DNA of 64,000 bases from an uncultured Eubacterium sp. (GTDB taxonomy: Bacteria; Bacillota; Clostridia; Lachnospirales; Lachnospiraceae), in assembly GCA_945939115.1 (NCBI GenBank), contig CAMEVC010000007.1, positions 20,302 to 84,301 on the forward strand. Direction: 5' to 3'. The notes beneath the pieces are model-generated. The model saw only the letters and a list, made by a program, of their open reading frames with translations. It ran no database searches and had not been told where the DNA came from. Position numbers and translations under genes: made by a program. Numbering within the stretch: position 1 is the stretch's first letter; each line of letters opens with the position of its first letter. This document shows, in pieces, positions 19,848 to 28,868 of this stretch.

Positions 19848-20534
19848 ATGGAACAGTATAAGCAGGAATTTATCGAGTTCATGGTGGAGAGTGATGTATT
19901 AAAGTTTGGAGATTTCACTTTGAAAAGTGGAAGAAAGTCACCTTTCTTCATGAATGCAGGAGCATATGTGACAGGTTCACAGCTTGCAAAACTTGGCGAG
20001 TATTACGCTAAGGCAATACATGAGACATATGGGGATGACTTTGATGTGTTGTTTGGGCCTGCATATAAGGGAATTCCTATCAGCGTTGTTACGGCGGTGG
20101 CTTATGCGAAGCTTTATGGCAAGGAAGTGCGTTATTGCTCAGACCGCAAGGAAGAGAAAGATCATGGAGCAGATAAGGGAGGATTCCTTGGAAGTAAGTT
20201 AAAGGATGGCGACAGAGTCATTATGATAGAGGATGTTACAACATCCGGTAAGTCTATGGAGGAGACGGTTCCTAAGGTAAGAGGTGCTGCAGATGTAACT
20301 ATCGTTGGACTTATGGTTTCACTTAACCGCATGGAAGTGGGACTTGGAGGAAAGGTCAGCGCACTTGACGAAATCAGGGAGAGATACGGATTCGAGACGG
20401 CTGCCATTGTGTCTATGAAGGATGTTGTAGAACATCTTTATAACAGGGAGTGTAAGGGTAAAGTGGTTATTGATGACAAGTTAAAGGAAGCTATTGATAA
20501 CTACTATGCTGAATATGGTGTGAAGAACGCATGA
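19848..20534 (+). CDS. pyrE: Orotate phosphoribosyltransferase
   Basis: Joins orotate to PRPP to make OMP. 228 residues. The PRPP-binding signature is VIMIEDVTTSGKS (about 123-135), and the catalytic loop contains the RKEEKDHG segment near 103. The RBS CAGGAGG is strong. It lies 3.3 kb from pyrC-F-K-D with the minus-strand dxs between, so it is transcribed separately from its own promoter. Confidence 0.96.
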   Translation: MEQYKQEFIEFMVESDVLKFGDFTLKSGRKSPFFMNAGAYVTGSQLAKLGEYYAKAIHETYGDDFDVLFGPAYKGIPISVVTAVAYAKLYGKEVRYCSDRKEEKDHGADKGGFLGSKLKDGDRVIMIEDVTTSGKSMEETVPKVRGAADVTIVGLMVSLNRMEVGLGGKVSALDEIRERYGFETAAIVSMKDVVEHLYNRECKGKVVIDDKLKEAIDNYYAEYGVKNA

Positions 20535-20582
20535 TCATGAAGGATATGAAATATATGTATTGTCAGGCAGGAGGATTTAGCT

Positions 20583-20735
20583 ATGGAAGAAAAGCTTTAT
20601 AAGAAATTAAAGTCTGTTGGTGCTTCTAATCTCGTATTCGGTATCATAATAATACTCTTTGGTATCGGTGCAGGTGTAGTGATGCTCATTAATGGAGCAA
20701 GACTTCTGGCTCATAAGTCAGAGAATTTATTCTAA
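20583..20735 (+). CDS. Small single-span membrane protein (50 aa)
   Basis: 50 codons, ATG at 20583 behind a clear GGCAGGAGG site. Basic N-terminus (MEEKLYKKLK), one membrane helix at about 16-38 rich in Ile/Gly/Val, and a short tail. It sits 48 bases after pyrE and is closed by a hairpin. The strong ribosome site and clean helix support a real gene. No function is recognised. Confidence 0.7.
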   Translation: MEEKLYKKLKSVGASNLVFGIIIILFGIGAGVVMLINGARLLAHKSENLF

Positions 20736-20745
20736 AAGAAAGGAA

Positions 20746-20790
20746 CTGCCTGGTGGGTAATACTGTACCTGCCGGGCAGATTTATTTCTA
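20746..20790 (+). terminator. Hairpin after the 50-aa membrane protein gene
   Basis: Eight-base arms CTGCCTGG (20746-20753) and CCGGGCAG (20772-20779), one wobble, then ATTTATTTCT. The T stretch is interrupted, so it may be a weak terminator. Confidence 0.5.
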
Positions 20791-21257
20791 TGAACAGGGG
20801 AAAATGTATAACCGGAATCAAATGGATTCTATTTTTTATATATATGGTTCTGCTCTTTTATGTTGTGTTTTTTGCGGAGAGCATGGGAAGAGCGGAAATT
20901 GCCAGCGGATATAAGTACAATCTGACATTTTTCAGGGAAATAAGAAGATATGGAAGATTTCTTGGGCAATTTGATACGTTGGGAAGGATAGCATTCCTTA
21001 ATATTATAGGAAATGTGCTTGCGTTTGTTCCCTTTGGAATACTTGTGCCTTGGCTGTCAGACGGAAGAGTAAAGTTTATTGGGATGCTGGTATACGGATT
21101 TGCGCTGTCATTGACAATAGAGACTGTACAGCTTGTGTGTAAGGTTGGAACCTTCGATGTGGATGATTTGTTTCTCAATGTAGTGGGAGCAGTTGCAGGA
21201 TACATCTTATTCTTTATAATATCCTGTGCCAGGAAAATGATAAAGCGGAAGGGATAG
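20790..21257 (+). CDS. VanZ-like family membrane protein
   Basis: 155 residues with about four membrane helices. The conserved VanZ-like core is visible: FLNIIGNVLAFVPFG, then an E-x2-Q (ETVQL) in the third helix and FDVDDLFLNVVGAVAGY. VanZ homologs affect teicoplanin susceptibility in some hosts, but most members have no known role. The chosen ATG has no good ribosome site; the hairpin just upstream leaves its translation signal unclear. Only two bases separate it from the next small membrane gene. Confidence 0.85.
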   Translation: MNRGKCITGIKWILFFIYMVLLFYVVFFAESMGRAEIASGYKYNLTFFREIRRYGRFLGQFDTLGRIAFLNIIGNVLAFVPFGILVPWLSDGRVKFIGMLVYGFALSLTIETVQLVCKVGTFDVDDLFLNVVGAVAGYILFFIISCARKMIKRKG

Positions 21258-21259
21258 AT

Positions 21260-21577
21260 ATGAAACTTTTTAACAAATATAAATTCTCAGATAAAAGCCA
21301 GACTCTTGGCGGTGTAATATCCACAACTATGGGAATACTTTCTCTGTTATCCTTTGGTTATGGCGTATATCTGTCATTCAGAGAAGCCGGAGAGGGAGGC
21401 TTAAGAGTTGGAAGTCTCGGCATGTTAAGCCTTGTGCTTGCTGTGATTGGAACGGTAATAGGACTTATCAGCTTCAAGGAGGATAATAAGTTCTATGGAT
21501 TGTCACGCCTTGGGTCGCTTATGTGTGGCATTATATCTGTGTTTATGATCGCGGTATTTCTGATGGGAATAGCCTGA
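21260..21577 (+). CDS. Small three-TM membrane protein
   Basis: 105 residues with three hydrophobic segments (about 19-38, 51-71, 85-103). It reads like a conserved Lachnospiraceae small membrane protein of unknown function; I would not assign a named family with confidence. It directly follows the VanZ-like gene and its stop codon lies inside the first copy of a 24-base repeat. Confidence 0.72.
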   Translation: MKLFNKYKFSDKSQTLGGVISTTMGILSLLSFGYGVYLSFREAGEGGLRVGSLGMLSLVLAVIGTVIGLISFKEDNKFYGLSRLGSLMCGIISVFMIAVFLMGIA

Positions 21578-21630
21578 AATACCCGGGAAGCATGGTATAC
21601 CCTGAAAGCCTGAAATACCCGGGAAGCATG
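21571..21630 (+). repeat. 24-bp direct repeat spaced 36 bp
   Basis: Identical 24-base copies at 21571-21594 and 21607-21630 (each beginning AGCCTGAAATACCCGGG). The first contains the stop of the preceding gene, the second leads into the ribosome site of the next. It looks like a local tandem duplication of the gene junction. Confidence 0.9.
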
Positions 21631-21646
21631 AAAAGGAGAGAGACAT

Positions 21647-23722
21647 TTGTTTAATGATAATGTAGATGAGCGTTATGAGCTTGGAATAGAAAGAATTAAA
21701 GAAATAGCCGAAGCACCTGAGATGAAGTCGGAAGGATATGTATCCTATTTCAAATGTGTTGCGGCATTTATATTGAAGATGGATAAGCTTGTCATGGATT
21801 TAAAGGCAGGCGTGTTTGAGAATTATAGTTTAGAGGAATTGTCAGAGCATAACAGGTCGCTCTATGAGGATGTTATCGGAGATGCTTATGAGAAAAGCTT
21901 TGCAAACCCGGCTTATGCCGCAGGAAAGCTGGGGCTTTCAGAGGGACGGCTGTTGTCATTCTTATATGTGGAGATAAGAGGCATGATAGTGTATGCCTAT
22001 GAGAACCGCATGGCAGAGATGACTGCGCTTATGGAGCTTTTTATTGAGGTGTACTGTGTGTGCATTTCAACAGAGGAGGATAACGGCAGGCCGGATTACA
22101 GGCAGATGAGAGAAGCTGTGTACTGGTATGTGAGTGATTACAGTGATGATCACATGGAGTACAGGGTAAGAGAGCTTTTAGACCCGAAGTTGGATTTTGC
22201 TACAAGAATTATTATGGATTCTGACCTTGATGATTTGAGATATCTTTATCGCTTTGGGGAGTATATCACGGACAATGAGTTAAAGACGGCGAGATATCTT
22301 AATTCTCTGGGCGAGGATGAAATTCAGAGAATGGCAGATACATTTACAGAAGGATACAGAATTGGTTTTGAACTTACAGGTAAAGACCTGTCTAAGAAAA
22401 AAACAGTGAATATCAGATATTGTCTGGGGTTTGAGAGGCTGGTAAAAGCAGAAATTAATAATTTTGCAAAGTTAGGACTCAGGCCGACAATATACAGGGC
22501 AGCAGTCAATACTATCAACAAAAGGCTTAATATCAAAGTCGGTTACTATGGTGCAAACCCTAACAGACAGATGGATTTTGACCACAGGTTTGATAATGCA
22601 CTTTACATGGACGGCGAATTTGTGGAGAGAAAAACAGGAGCATTGAGACTTGCCTACGAGAAGAACAAGGAACTTGCAGCAGTGCATGGCGGACCGGCGG
22701 TGATGGAGGTGTTCGGTGAGACACCATTTGAGCCGGAGGCGAAGAGCGAGGCATTAACTCTTGATGCAAAGCAGCAGAAGCTGTCAGTAAAATATAATAA
22801 TGATTCGGGAAGTATTGTTAACGAGTACATTAAGGGTGAGGAGAGAAGCTTTACAATTATTGCATATCCGGTACCTGATATTGGCGACAATTTTGAAGAG
22901 ATTTTTCAGGGTACCGTGCGTATCAACACTCTTGATTATAACAAATATAAAGCTATCCAGCAGGCCTTAATCGATGTGCTTGACACAGCAGAATATGTTG
23001 AGGTAAAGGGAAAAGGCGGAAACTGCACAGATATGAGGGTTTCCATAATGAAGGTTACAGACCACAGAACACAGACTGTATTTGAGAATTGTCTTGCGGA
23101 TGTAAATATTCCGCTTGGTGAAGTGTTCACCTCCCCTGTACTTGCAGGGACGACTGGGGTTCTCAATGTGAGCAGCGTATATCTTAATGATATCAAGTTC
23201 AATAATCTTAAGGTATGGTTTAAGGATGGAATGGCAGCAGATTACAGTTGTGATAATTTCGATGATGAAGAAAAGAACAAGGCTCTTTTCAAGTCAAATG
23301 TATTATATGACCATGACACGCTGCCAATAGGCGAGTTTGCTATCGGAACTAATACAACGGCATATGTATTTGCCAATAAATACGATATTGTTTACAAGCT
23401 GCCAATTCTTATTGTGGAGAAGATGGGACCACATTTTGCACTTGGTGATACATGCTATTCCAGAGCGGAGGACGTATATGTGACTAATCCGGATGGAAAG
23501 GAAATAATCTCAAGGGATAATGAGGTTTCCCTGAAGAGGAAGACAGAACCTGAGAAAGCATATTATAACTGTCATACTGATATTACTATTCCCTATGATG
23601 AGATAGGAAGGATAAGTGTAGTGGCAGAGGACGGAACAAGCACAGACATCATAAGAGATGGAAGATTTGTTCTTCCGGGAACAGAGGAGTTAAATGAAGC
23701 TTTTTCAGATGAAAAGAATTAG
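21647..23722 (+). CDS. M29-type (aminopeptidase T-like) metallopeptidase with N-terminal extension
   Basis: 691 residues from a TTG start eight bases after AGGAG. The C-terminal ~370 residues carry features of peptidase family M29 (dinuclear metal aminopeptidases): KGKGGNCTDMRVSI, NIPLGEVFTSPVLAGTTG, VEKMGPHFALGDTC and the HTDITI segment, which supply the family's Glu, Tyr and His/Asp ligands. The first ~300 residues are an extra helical domain absent from classic AmpS/PepS enzymes. Cytoplasmic; expected to trim N-terminal amino acids. The N-terminal domain may restrict substrates or drive oligomerisation. Confidence 0.8.
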   Translation: MFNDNVDERYELGIERIKEIAEAPEMKSEGYVSYFKCVAAFILKMDKLVMDLKAGVFENYSLEELSEHNRSLYEDVIGDAYEKSFANPAYAAGKLGLSEGRLLSFLYVEIRGMIVYAYENRMAEMTALMELFIEVYCVCISTEEDNGRPDYRQMREAVYWYVSDYSDDHMEYRVRELLDPKLDFATRIIMDSDLDDLRYLYRFGEYITDNELKTARYLNSLGEDEIQRMADTFTEGYRIGFELTGKDLSKKKTVNIRYCLGFERLVKAEINNFAKLGLRPTIYRAAVNTINKRLNIKVGYYGANPNRQMDFDHRFDNALYMDGEFVERKTGALRLAYEKNKELAAVHGGPAVMEVFGETPFEPEAKSEALTLDAKQQKLSVKYNNDSGSIVNEYIKGEERSFTIIAYPVPDIGDNFEEIFQGTVRINTLDYNKYKAIQQALIDVLDTAEYVEVKGKGGNCTDMRVSIMKVTDHRTQTVFENCLADVNIPLGEVFTSPVLAGTTGVLNVSSVYLNDIKFNNLKVWFKDGMAADYSCDNFDDEEKNKALFKSNVLYDHDTLPIGEFAIGTNTTAYVFANKYDIVYKLPILIVEKMGPHFALGDTCYSRAEDVYVTNPDGKEIISRDNEVSLKRKTEPEKAYYNCHTDITIPYDEIGRISVVAEDGTSTDIIRDGRFVLPGTEELNEAFSDEKN

Positions 23723-23737
23723 CAAAGGGGCTTTTTC

Positions 23738-23766
23738 TTGACGCGTACTTTAAAACAAAGTACAAT
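23738..23766 (+). promoter_or_regulatory. Promoter of the purEMND operon with internal inverted repeat
   Basis: TTGACG (23738-23743), 17-base spacer, TACAAT (23761-23766). A perfect inverted repeat, GTACTTT (23745-23751) and AAAGTAC (23757-23763), fills the spacer, a good position for a repressor operator. Confidence 0.75.
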
Positions 23767-23822
23767 AATATTTAGTGTTTTTCACTGACTAATATAATAT
23801 CTATCGAACACAGGAGGTTAAT

Positions 23823-24323
23823 ATGGCTTTAGTAGGAATTGTTATGGGAAGTGACTCTGATATGCCGGTTATGGCTAAGGCAGCAGACATTCTTGAACAG
23901 TTAGGAATTTCTTATGAGATGACAATTATCTCAGCACACAGAGAGCCTGATGTATTCTTTGAATACGCTAAGAGCGCAGAGGAGAAAGGATTTAAGGTTA
24001 TTATTGCAGGAGCAGGTATGGCAGCACATCTTCCGGGTATGTGCGCAGCAATTTTCCCAATGCCTGTTATTGGTATTCCAATGCATACAACATCCCTTGG
24101 CGGTAGAGATTCATTATATTCAATAGTCCAGATGCCTACAGGAATTCCTGTTGCAACTGTTGCTATTAACGGAGGTGCTAATGCCGGAATCCTTGCGGCT
24201 AAGATTCTTGCAACATCTGACCCTGAGCTTCTTTCAAGGCTGAAGGATTATACCAAGAATCTCAAGGAGAGCGTGCAGAAAAAGGATGCAAGACTTCAGG
24301 AAGTAGGATATAAGAATTACTAA
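23823..24323 (+). CDS. purE: N5-carboxyaminoimidazole ribonucleotide mutase
   Basis: Moves the carboxyl group of N5-CAIR to give CAIR in purine synthesis. 166 residues. The phosphate-binding GSDSDMPVM is at about 9-17 and the catalytic SAHREPD at about 40-46, as in class I PurE. First gene of purE-purM-purN-purD, with AGGAGG before the ATG and its own promoter. No purK is adjacent, so that partner is elsewhere or absent. Confidence 0.97.
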   Translation: MALVGIVMGSDSDMPVMAKAADILEQLGISYEMTIISAHREPDVFFEYAKSAEEKGFKVIIAGAGMAAHLPGMCAAIFPMPVIGIPMHTTSLGGRDSLYSIVQMPTGIPVATVAINGGANAGILAAKILATSDPELLSRLKDYTKNLKESVQKKDARLQEVGYKNY

Positions 24324-24376
24324 TCTGAAGACTATCAATAATACTATATTTATCATAATATGAAGGAGATAAGACA

Positions 24377-25402
24377 ATGGATTACAAGAAATCTGGTGTG
24401 GATATTGAGGCTGGTTACAAGTCAGTTGAGTTAATGAAGGATGCAGTTAAGTCTACATTCAGACCTGAGGTATTAGGTGGAATTGGTGGATTCTCAGGTG
24501 CATTTTCACTTGCTAAGATTAAAGAGATGGAGGAGCCGGTACTTCTTTCAGGAACAGACGGATGTGGTACTAAGGTGAAACTTGCATTTATTATGGACAA
24601 GCATGATACTATCGGTATCGATGCAGTAGCAATGTGCGTTAATGATGTTGTATGTGCAGGTGGAGAGCCACTTTTCTTCCTTGATTATATTGCTTGCGGC
24701 AAGAATTACCCTGAGAAGATTGCTACTATCGTTGGCGGTGTAGCCGAGGGATGCAGACAGTCAGAATGTGCTCTTATCGGCGGAGAGACAGCAGAACATC
24801 CGGGACTCATGCCACAGGATGAGTATGACCTTGCCGGATTTGCAGTAGGTGTTGTTGATAAGAAGGACCTTATCACAGGTGAGAATATTAAACCGGGAGA
24901 TACACTTATTGGTATTGCATCAAGTGGTGTACACAGCAATGGATTCTCTCTTGTAAGAAGCGTATTTACAATGACAGAAGAATCACTTAACACATATTAT
25001 GATTCACTTGGAAAGACATTGGGAGAGGCATTACTTGCTCCAACCAAGATATATGTTAAGACAATGAAGGAAATCAAGAGAGCGGGCGTTAAGGTTAAAG
25101 GATGCAGCCATATTACAGGTGGCGGTTTCTATGAAAATGTTCCTAGAATGCTTCCTGATGGCGTAAGAGCTGTAATTAAGAAGGACAGCTATGAAGTGCC
25201 ACCAATCTTTAAGATGCTTGCAAAAGATGGCAATATTGAGGAGCATATGATGTACAACACATTTAATATGGGACTTGGACTTGTGCTTGCAATAGACCCT
25301 TCAGATGTTGACACAGTGATGGAGGCAGTTAAGAAGGCCGGCGAGACACCTTATGTTATTGGTAATGTCGAAGCAGGTGAGAAGGGAGTAACCTTATGCT
25401 AA
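24377..25402 (+). CDS. purM: Phosphoribosylformylglycinamidine cyclo-ligase (AIR synthetase)
   Basis: ATP-dependent ring closure of FGAM to AIR. 341 residues, usual length. The PurM/PurL-type glycine-rich N-terminus ([10 protein letters not shown]) and DGCGTKVK, the ATP-site block [20 protein letters not shown], and [13 protein letters not shown] are all present. It overlaps purN by seven bases, so the two are translationally coupled. Confidence 0.97.
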   Translation: MDYKKSGVDIEAGYKSVELMKDAVKSTFRPEVLGGIGGFSGAFSLAKIKEMEEPVLLSGTDGCGTKVKLAFIMDKHDTIGIDAVAMCVNDVVCAGGEPLFFLDYIACGKNYPEKIATIVGGVAEGCRQSECALIGGETAEHPGLMPQDEYDLAGFAVGVVDKKDLITGENIKPGDTLIGIASSGVHSNGFSLVRSVFTMTEESLNTYYDSLGKTLGEALLAPTKIYVKTMKEIKRAGVKVKGCSHITGGGFYENVPRMLPDGVRAVIKKDSYEVPPIFKMLAKDGNIEEHMMYNTFNMGLGLVLAIDPSDVDTVMEAVKKAGETPYVIGNVEAGEKGVTLC

Positions 25403-26010
25403 GAGTTGCAGTTATGGTTTCAGGAGGTGGAACCAATCTTCAGGCAATTATAGATGCGGTCAAGGATGGAACAATAACTAACACGGAACTTGTAGCTGTA
25501 ATAAGCAATAATGCAGGAGCATATGCTCTCACAAGGGCTAAGGAGAACGGTATTCCTGCAATGTGTATATCACCTAAGGACTATGAGACAAGAGAAGCAT
25601 TTAATGAGGCACTGCTTGAAAAGGTGAATGAGTTAAATGTTGACCTTATTGTATTAGCAGGATTCCTTGTAAAGATTCCGGAGGCTATGGTGCATCAGTA
25701 TAGCCACAGAATTATCAATATCCATCCATCGCTTATACCTTCATTCTGTGGAGTGGGGTATTACGGATTAAGAGTGCATGAAGCAGCTTTAGCTAAGGGA
25801 GTTAAGGTTTCCGGTGCTACTGTCCATTATGTGGATGAGGGCATGGATACAGGAGAGATTATATTCCAGAAGGCAGTTGATGTATTAGATGGTGACACTC
25901 CTCAGACACTCCAGAGAAGAATTATGGAGCAGGCTGAGTGGAAACTGCTTCCTAAGGCAATCAACAAGATAGCTAATGAACACAGGGATTTTACGGAGGA
26001 ACAGAAATGA
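25396..26010 (+). CDS. purN: Phosphoribosylglycinamide formyltransferase
   Basis: Transfers formyl from 10-formyl-tetrahydrofolate to GAR. 204 residues. [10 protein letters not shown] binds phosphate at about 9-18; the catalytic triad appears as N (IINIHPS), H in the same segment, and D in [11 protein letters not shown]. Overlaps purM (7 bases) and purD (4 bases). Confidence 0.97.
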   Translation: MLRVAVMVSGGGTNLQAIIDAVKDGTITNTELVAVISNNAGAYALTRAKENGIPAMCISPKDYETREAFNEALLEKVNELNVDLIVLAGFLVKIPEAMVHQYSHRIINIHPSLIPSFCGVGYYGLRVHEAALAKGVKVSGATVHYVDEGMDTGEIIFQKAVDVLDGDTPQTLQRRIMEQAEWKLLPKAINKIANEHRDFTEEQK

Positions 26011-27281
26011 AAGTATTAGTTGTAGGCAGTGGCGGAAGAGAACATGCGATATGCTGGAAGTTAAGCAAAAGCCCTAAGGTTGACAAGATATATTGCGCAC
26101 CGGGCAATGCAGGAATATCTGAGCTGGCTGAATGTGTAGATATAAAAGCGATGGAGTTTGATAAGCTCGTTGCATTTGCTAAGGAGAATTCGGTAGACCT
26201 TACTGTAATCGGTATGGATGACCCGCTTGTCGGAGGAGTTGTGGATGTCTTTGAGGCAGAGGGCTTAAGAGTGTTCGGACCAAGAAAGAATGCAGCGATA
26301 CTTGAGGGTTCTAAAGCATTTGCTAAGGACCTTATGAAGAAATACAACATTCCAACGGCTGCTTACGAAACATTTACATCAGCCGAGGAGGCTAAGAAGT
26401 ATCTTGAGACAGCAGAGTATCCTATCGTACTTAAGGCTGACGGACTTGCTCTTGGAAAGGGCGTTCTTATATGCGAGAATAAAGCAGATGCGCTTGCAGG
26501 AGTCGATGAGCTTATGCTTGATAAGAAGTTTGGAACTGCAGGAGATACAATCGTTATAGAGGAATTCATGACTGGACGTGAGGTTTCAGTTCTGTCCTTT
26601 GTTGACGGTAATACAATCAAGATTATGTCTTCTGCTCAGGATCATAAGAGGGCGCAGGACGGAGACAAAGGTCTTAATACAGGAGGAATGGGTAATTTCT
26701 CACCATCTCCATTCTATACTGAGGAAGTAGATGAATTCTGTAAGAAATATATCTATCAGGCAACAGTGGATGCCATGAAGAGTGAGGGAAGACCATTTAA
26801 GGGAGTAATCTTCTTCGGACTTATGCTCACTCCAAAGGGACCAAAGGTTCTTGAATATAATGCAAGATTTGGTGACCCTGAGGCACAGGTAGTGCTTCCG
26901 AGAATGAAGAATGATATTGTTGATGTATTTGAGGCATGTATTGACGGAACACTTGATAAGATAGACCTTCAGTTTGAGGATAATGCCTGTGTATGCGTAA
27001 TTCTCGCATCTGACGGATATCCGCTCGCATATGAGAAGGGATTTGAAATCAAGGGTATGGAAAACTTCAAGGATAAGGATGATTATTTCCTCTTCCATGC
27101 AGGCTCTAAGTTTAATGATGAGGGCAAGGTTGTGACTAACGGAGGAAGAGTTCTTGGTGTAACAGCACTGGGAAGTGACTTAAAGGAGGCCAGAGCTAAG
27201 GCTTATGAGGCAACTGAGTGGGTTACCTTTGAGAACAAATATATGAGACATGACATCGGTAAGGCAATTGATGAAGCTTAA
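26007..27281 (+). CDS. purD: Phosphoribosylamine-glycine ligase
   Basis: ATP-grasp enzyme making GAR from phosphoribosylamine and glycine. 424 residues. N-terminal VVGSGGREHAICWKL, ATP-grasp core VLKADGLALGKGV and the metal-site run EYNARFGDPEAQ are clear. ATGA overlap with purN. A weak hairpin without a T tract (about 27302-27338) follows before hisS, so some read-through into hisS is possible. Confidence 0.97.
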   Translation: MKVLVVGSGGREHAICWKLSKSPKVDKIYCAPGNAGISELAECVDIKAMEFDKLVAFAKENSVDLTVIGMDDPLVGGVVDVFEAEGLRVFGPRKNAAILEGSKAFAKDLMKKYNIPTAAYETFTSAEEAKKYLETAEYPIVLKADGLALGKGVLICENKADALAGVDELMLDKKFGTAGDTIVIEEFMTGREVSVLSFVDGNTIKIMSSAQDHKRAQDGDKGLNTGGMGNFSPSPFYTEEVDEFCKKYIYQATVDAMKSEGRPFKGVIFFGLMLTPKGPKVLEYNARFGDPEAQVVLPRMKNDIVDVFEACIDGTLDKIDLQFEDNACVCVILASDGYPLAYEKGFEIKGMENFKDKDDYFLFHAGSKFNDEGKVVTNGGRVLGVTALGSDLKEARAKAYEATEWVTFENKYMRHDIGKAIDEA

Positions 27282-27367
27282 CTTACAAATGATGTTCTTA
27301 AAGGGCAGATGGCTGGTGTGATGCCGGTTATCTGCCTTAATGATGTAAATGGATTGGAGAATTTATT

Positions 27368-28642
27368 ATGAAAATAACACCAGTAAAGGGAACTAATGAT
27401 TATCTTCCTAATGAAGTGGAAATCAGAGATTACCTCCAGAATGAAATTCTTAAAGTGTATGTGGCTAATGGATTTGAACATATTACCACACCAATAATTG
27501 AGGATATTGAGAATCTTGATAAGAGTGATGGAGGAGAGAATCTGAATCTTATATTTAAGATTATGAAGCGTGGAGACAAGCTTGAAAAAGCTGTGTCATC
27601 ACTTCAGGAGAATCCTAAGACGGGGACAGCCTGTGAGAATGAGATTGCAGATATGGGCTTAAGATATGATCTTACTCTTCCGTTAAGCCGTTATTTTGCT
27701 AATAACAAGGATAAACTTACTCTTCCGATGAAATGTATCCAGATGGACAGAGTGTATAGGGCAGAGAGACCACAGAAGGGCAGATTAAGAGAGTTTGTCC
27801 AGTGCGACATTGATATAATCGGTTCGGATTCAACAGATTCAGAGGTTGAGCTTATTCTTACAACAACAAAGGCTCTTAAGGCTATCGGTATGAAGAACTT
27901 TAAAGTTAAGATAAATGACAGAAGACTTCTCCGTTCATTCCTTCAGAATTGTGGTTTTGCAGAAGAGCAGCTTGACAGTGTGTGCATTACATTTGACAAG
28001 ATGGACAAGGTCGGACTTGAAGGCGTTAAGGAAGAACTTACAGACAAGGGCTTTGATGATACAGCGATAGAAAAGTTTATCGGATTCTTTGGAAGCGTGT
28101 CAAGTGCGCAGGAGATAAGCCTTGAGAGTGTTGAGGCAATCTTAGAGGACAAGACGCCGGCTGAGAGTGTTAAGAATATAATCAGTACTGTTAGGGAACT
28201 TTCCGGTGGGGAATTTGACATCGTGTTTGATCTTTCACTTGTGAGAGGACAGGGATATTATACAGGAACAGTATTTGAGGTTGAGAGTATTGATTTCAAG
28301 GGTGCCATTGCCGGGGGCGGAAGATATGATAATCTTATTGGAAAGTTCTTAGGACAACAGGTTAGCGCAGTTGGATTCTCAATCGGATTCGAGAGAATAT
28401 TCTCAATTCTTATGCAGAATGGTGTGGATACTAAAGCTTCAGCACATAAGCTGGCTATCATGTACGATGATGGTCAGATTAAGGATGCATACGAAATTGC
28501 TGAGAAATACAGAGCAGAGGGTAAAATATGTTCATTGTATGTGAAGCCTAAGAAAATGGGCAAGTTTCTCGGTAAGCTTGAGGAGAGAGGCTATGCAGGA
28601 TTTGTAAATGTAGATAATGGAGCTGATATAAGTTGGTTTTAA
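27368..28642 (+). CDS. hisS: Histidyl-tRNA synthetase
   Basis: Class II synthetase charging tRNA-His. 424 residues. Motif 2 is VYRAERPQKGRLREFVQCDI (about 130-149), the histidine-specific loops LVRGQGYYTGTVFEV and AGGGRYDNLIG are present, and a C-terminal Rossmann-like anticodon domain begins near 335. No adjacent aspS, which often pairs with hisS. A strong terminator follows, so a HisZ regulatory paralog is unlikely. Confidence 0.95.
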   Translation: MKITPVKGTNDYLPNEVEIRDYLQNEILKVYVANGFEHITTPIIEDIENLDKSDGGENLNLIFKIMKRGDKLEKAVSSLQENPKTGTACENEIADMGLRYDLTLPLSRYFANNKDKLTLPMKCIQMDRVYRAERPQKGRLREFVQCDIDIIGSDSTDSEVELILTTTKALKAIGMKNFKVKINDRRLLRSFLQNCGFAEEQLDSVCITFDKMDKVGLEGVKEELTDKGFDDTAIEKFIGFFGSVSSAQEISLESVEAILEDKTPAESVKNIISTVRELSGGEFDIVFDLSLVRGQGYYTGTVFEVESIDFKGAIAGGGRYDNLIGKFLGQQVSAVGFSIGFERIFSILMQNGVDTKASAHKLAIMYDDGQIKDAYEIAEKYRAEGKICSLYVKPKKMGKFLGKLEERGYAGFVNVDNGADISWF

Positions 28643-28645
28643 TGT

Positions 28646-28672
28646 AAGGGCGGGGATTTTCCCCGCCTTTTT
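28646..28672 (+). terminator. Intrinsic terminator after hisS
   Basis: GGCGGGG (28649-28655) pairs with CCCCGCC (28661-28667), loop ATTTT, then TTTTT; A-T pairs extend the stem. Confidence 0.93.
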
Positions 28673-28699
28673 GTGCGGGATTAATTATAGAAACGGAGC

Positions 28700-28791
28700 G
28701 CCAATATGCCGAAAAATAAACCGCCAACTTACCGAAAAATACTCTGCCAACTTACCGAAAAATACTCTGCCAACTTACCGATTTTTGTGTT
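28700..28791 (+). repeat. Four 23-bp tandem repeats abutting a promoter
   Basis: Units at 28700-28722 (degenerate), 28723-28745, 28746-28768 (identical to the second) and 28769-28791 (diverged 3' half). The core is GCCAACTTACCGA. The fourth unit runs into the -35 of the promoter for the downstream ATPase. Spacing of about two helical turns suggests protein binding on one face. No spacers, so not a CRISPR array. Confidence 0.9.
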
Positions 28792-28818
28792 GATAATTTG
28801 GCTGCCAGAAGGTATACT
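28790..28818 (+). promoter_or_regulatory. Promoter for the DUF4143-type ATPase gene
   Basis: TTGATA (28790-28795), 17-base spacer, TATACT (28813-28818). Its -35 overlaps the last tandem repeat. Confidence 0.7.
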
Positions 28819-28868
28819 AATCATATGAAGTTCAAGTATTGTATAAATGTATATTGGTGGAGGCTGAT

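Noticed and set aside
28700..28791. Possible small CRISPR array
   Set aside because: The repeats are contiguous with no unique spacers and no cas genes; they behave as promoter-proximal tandem repeats.
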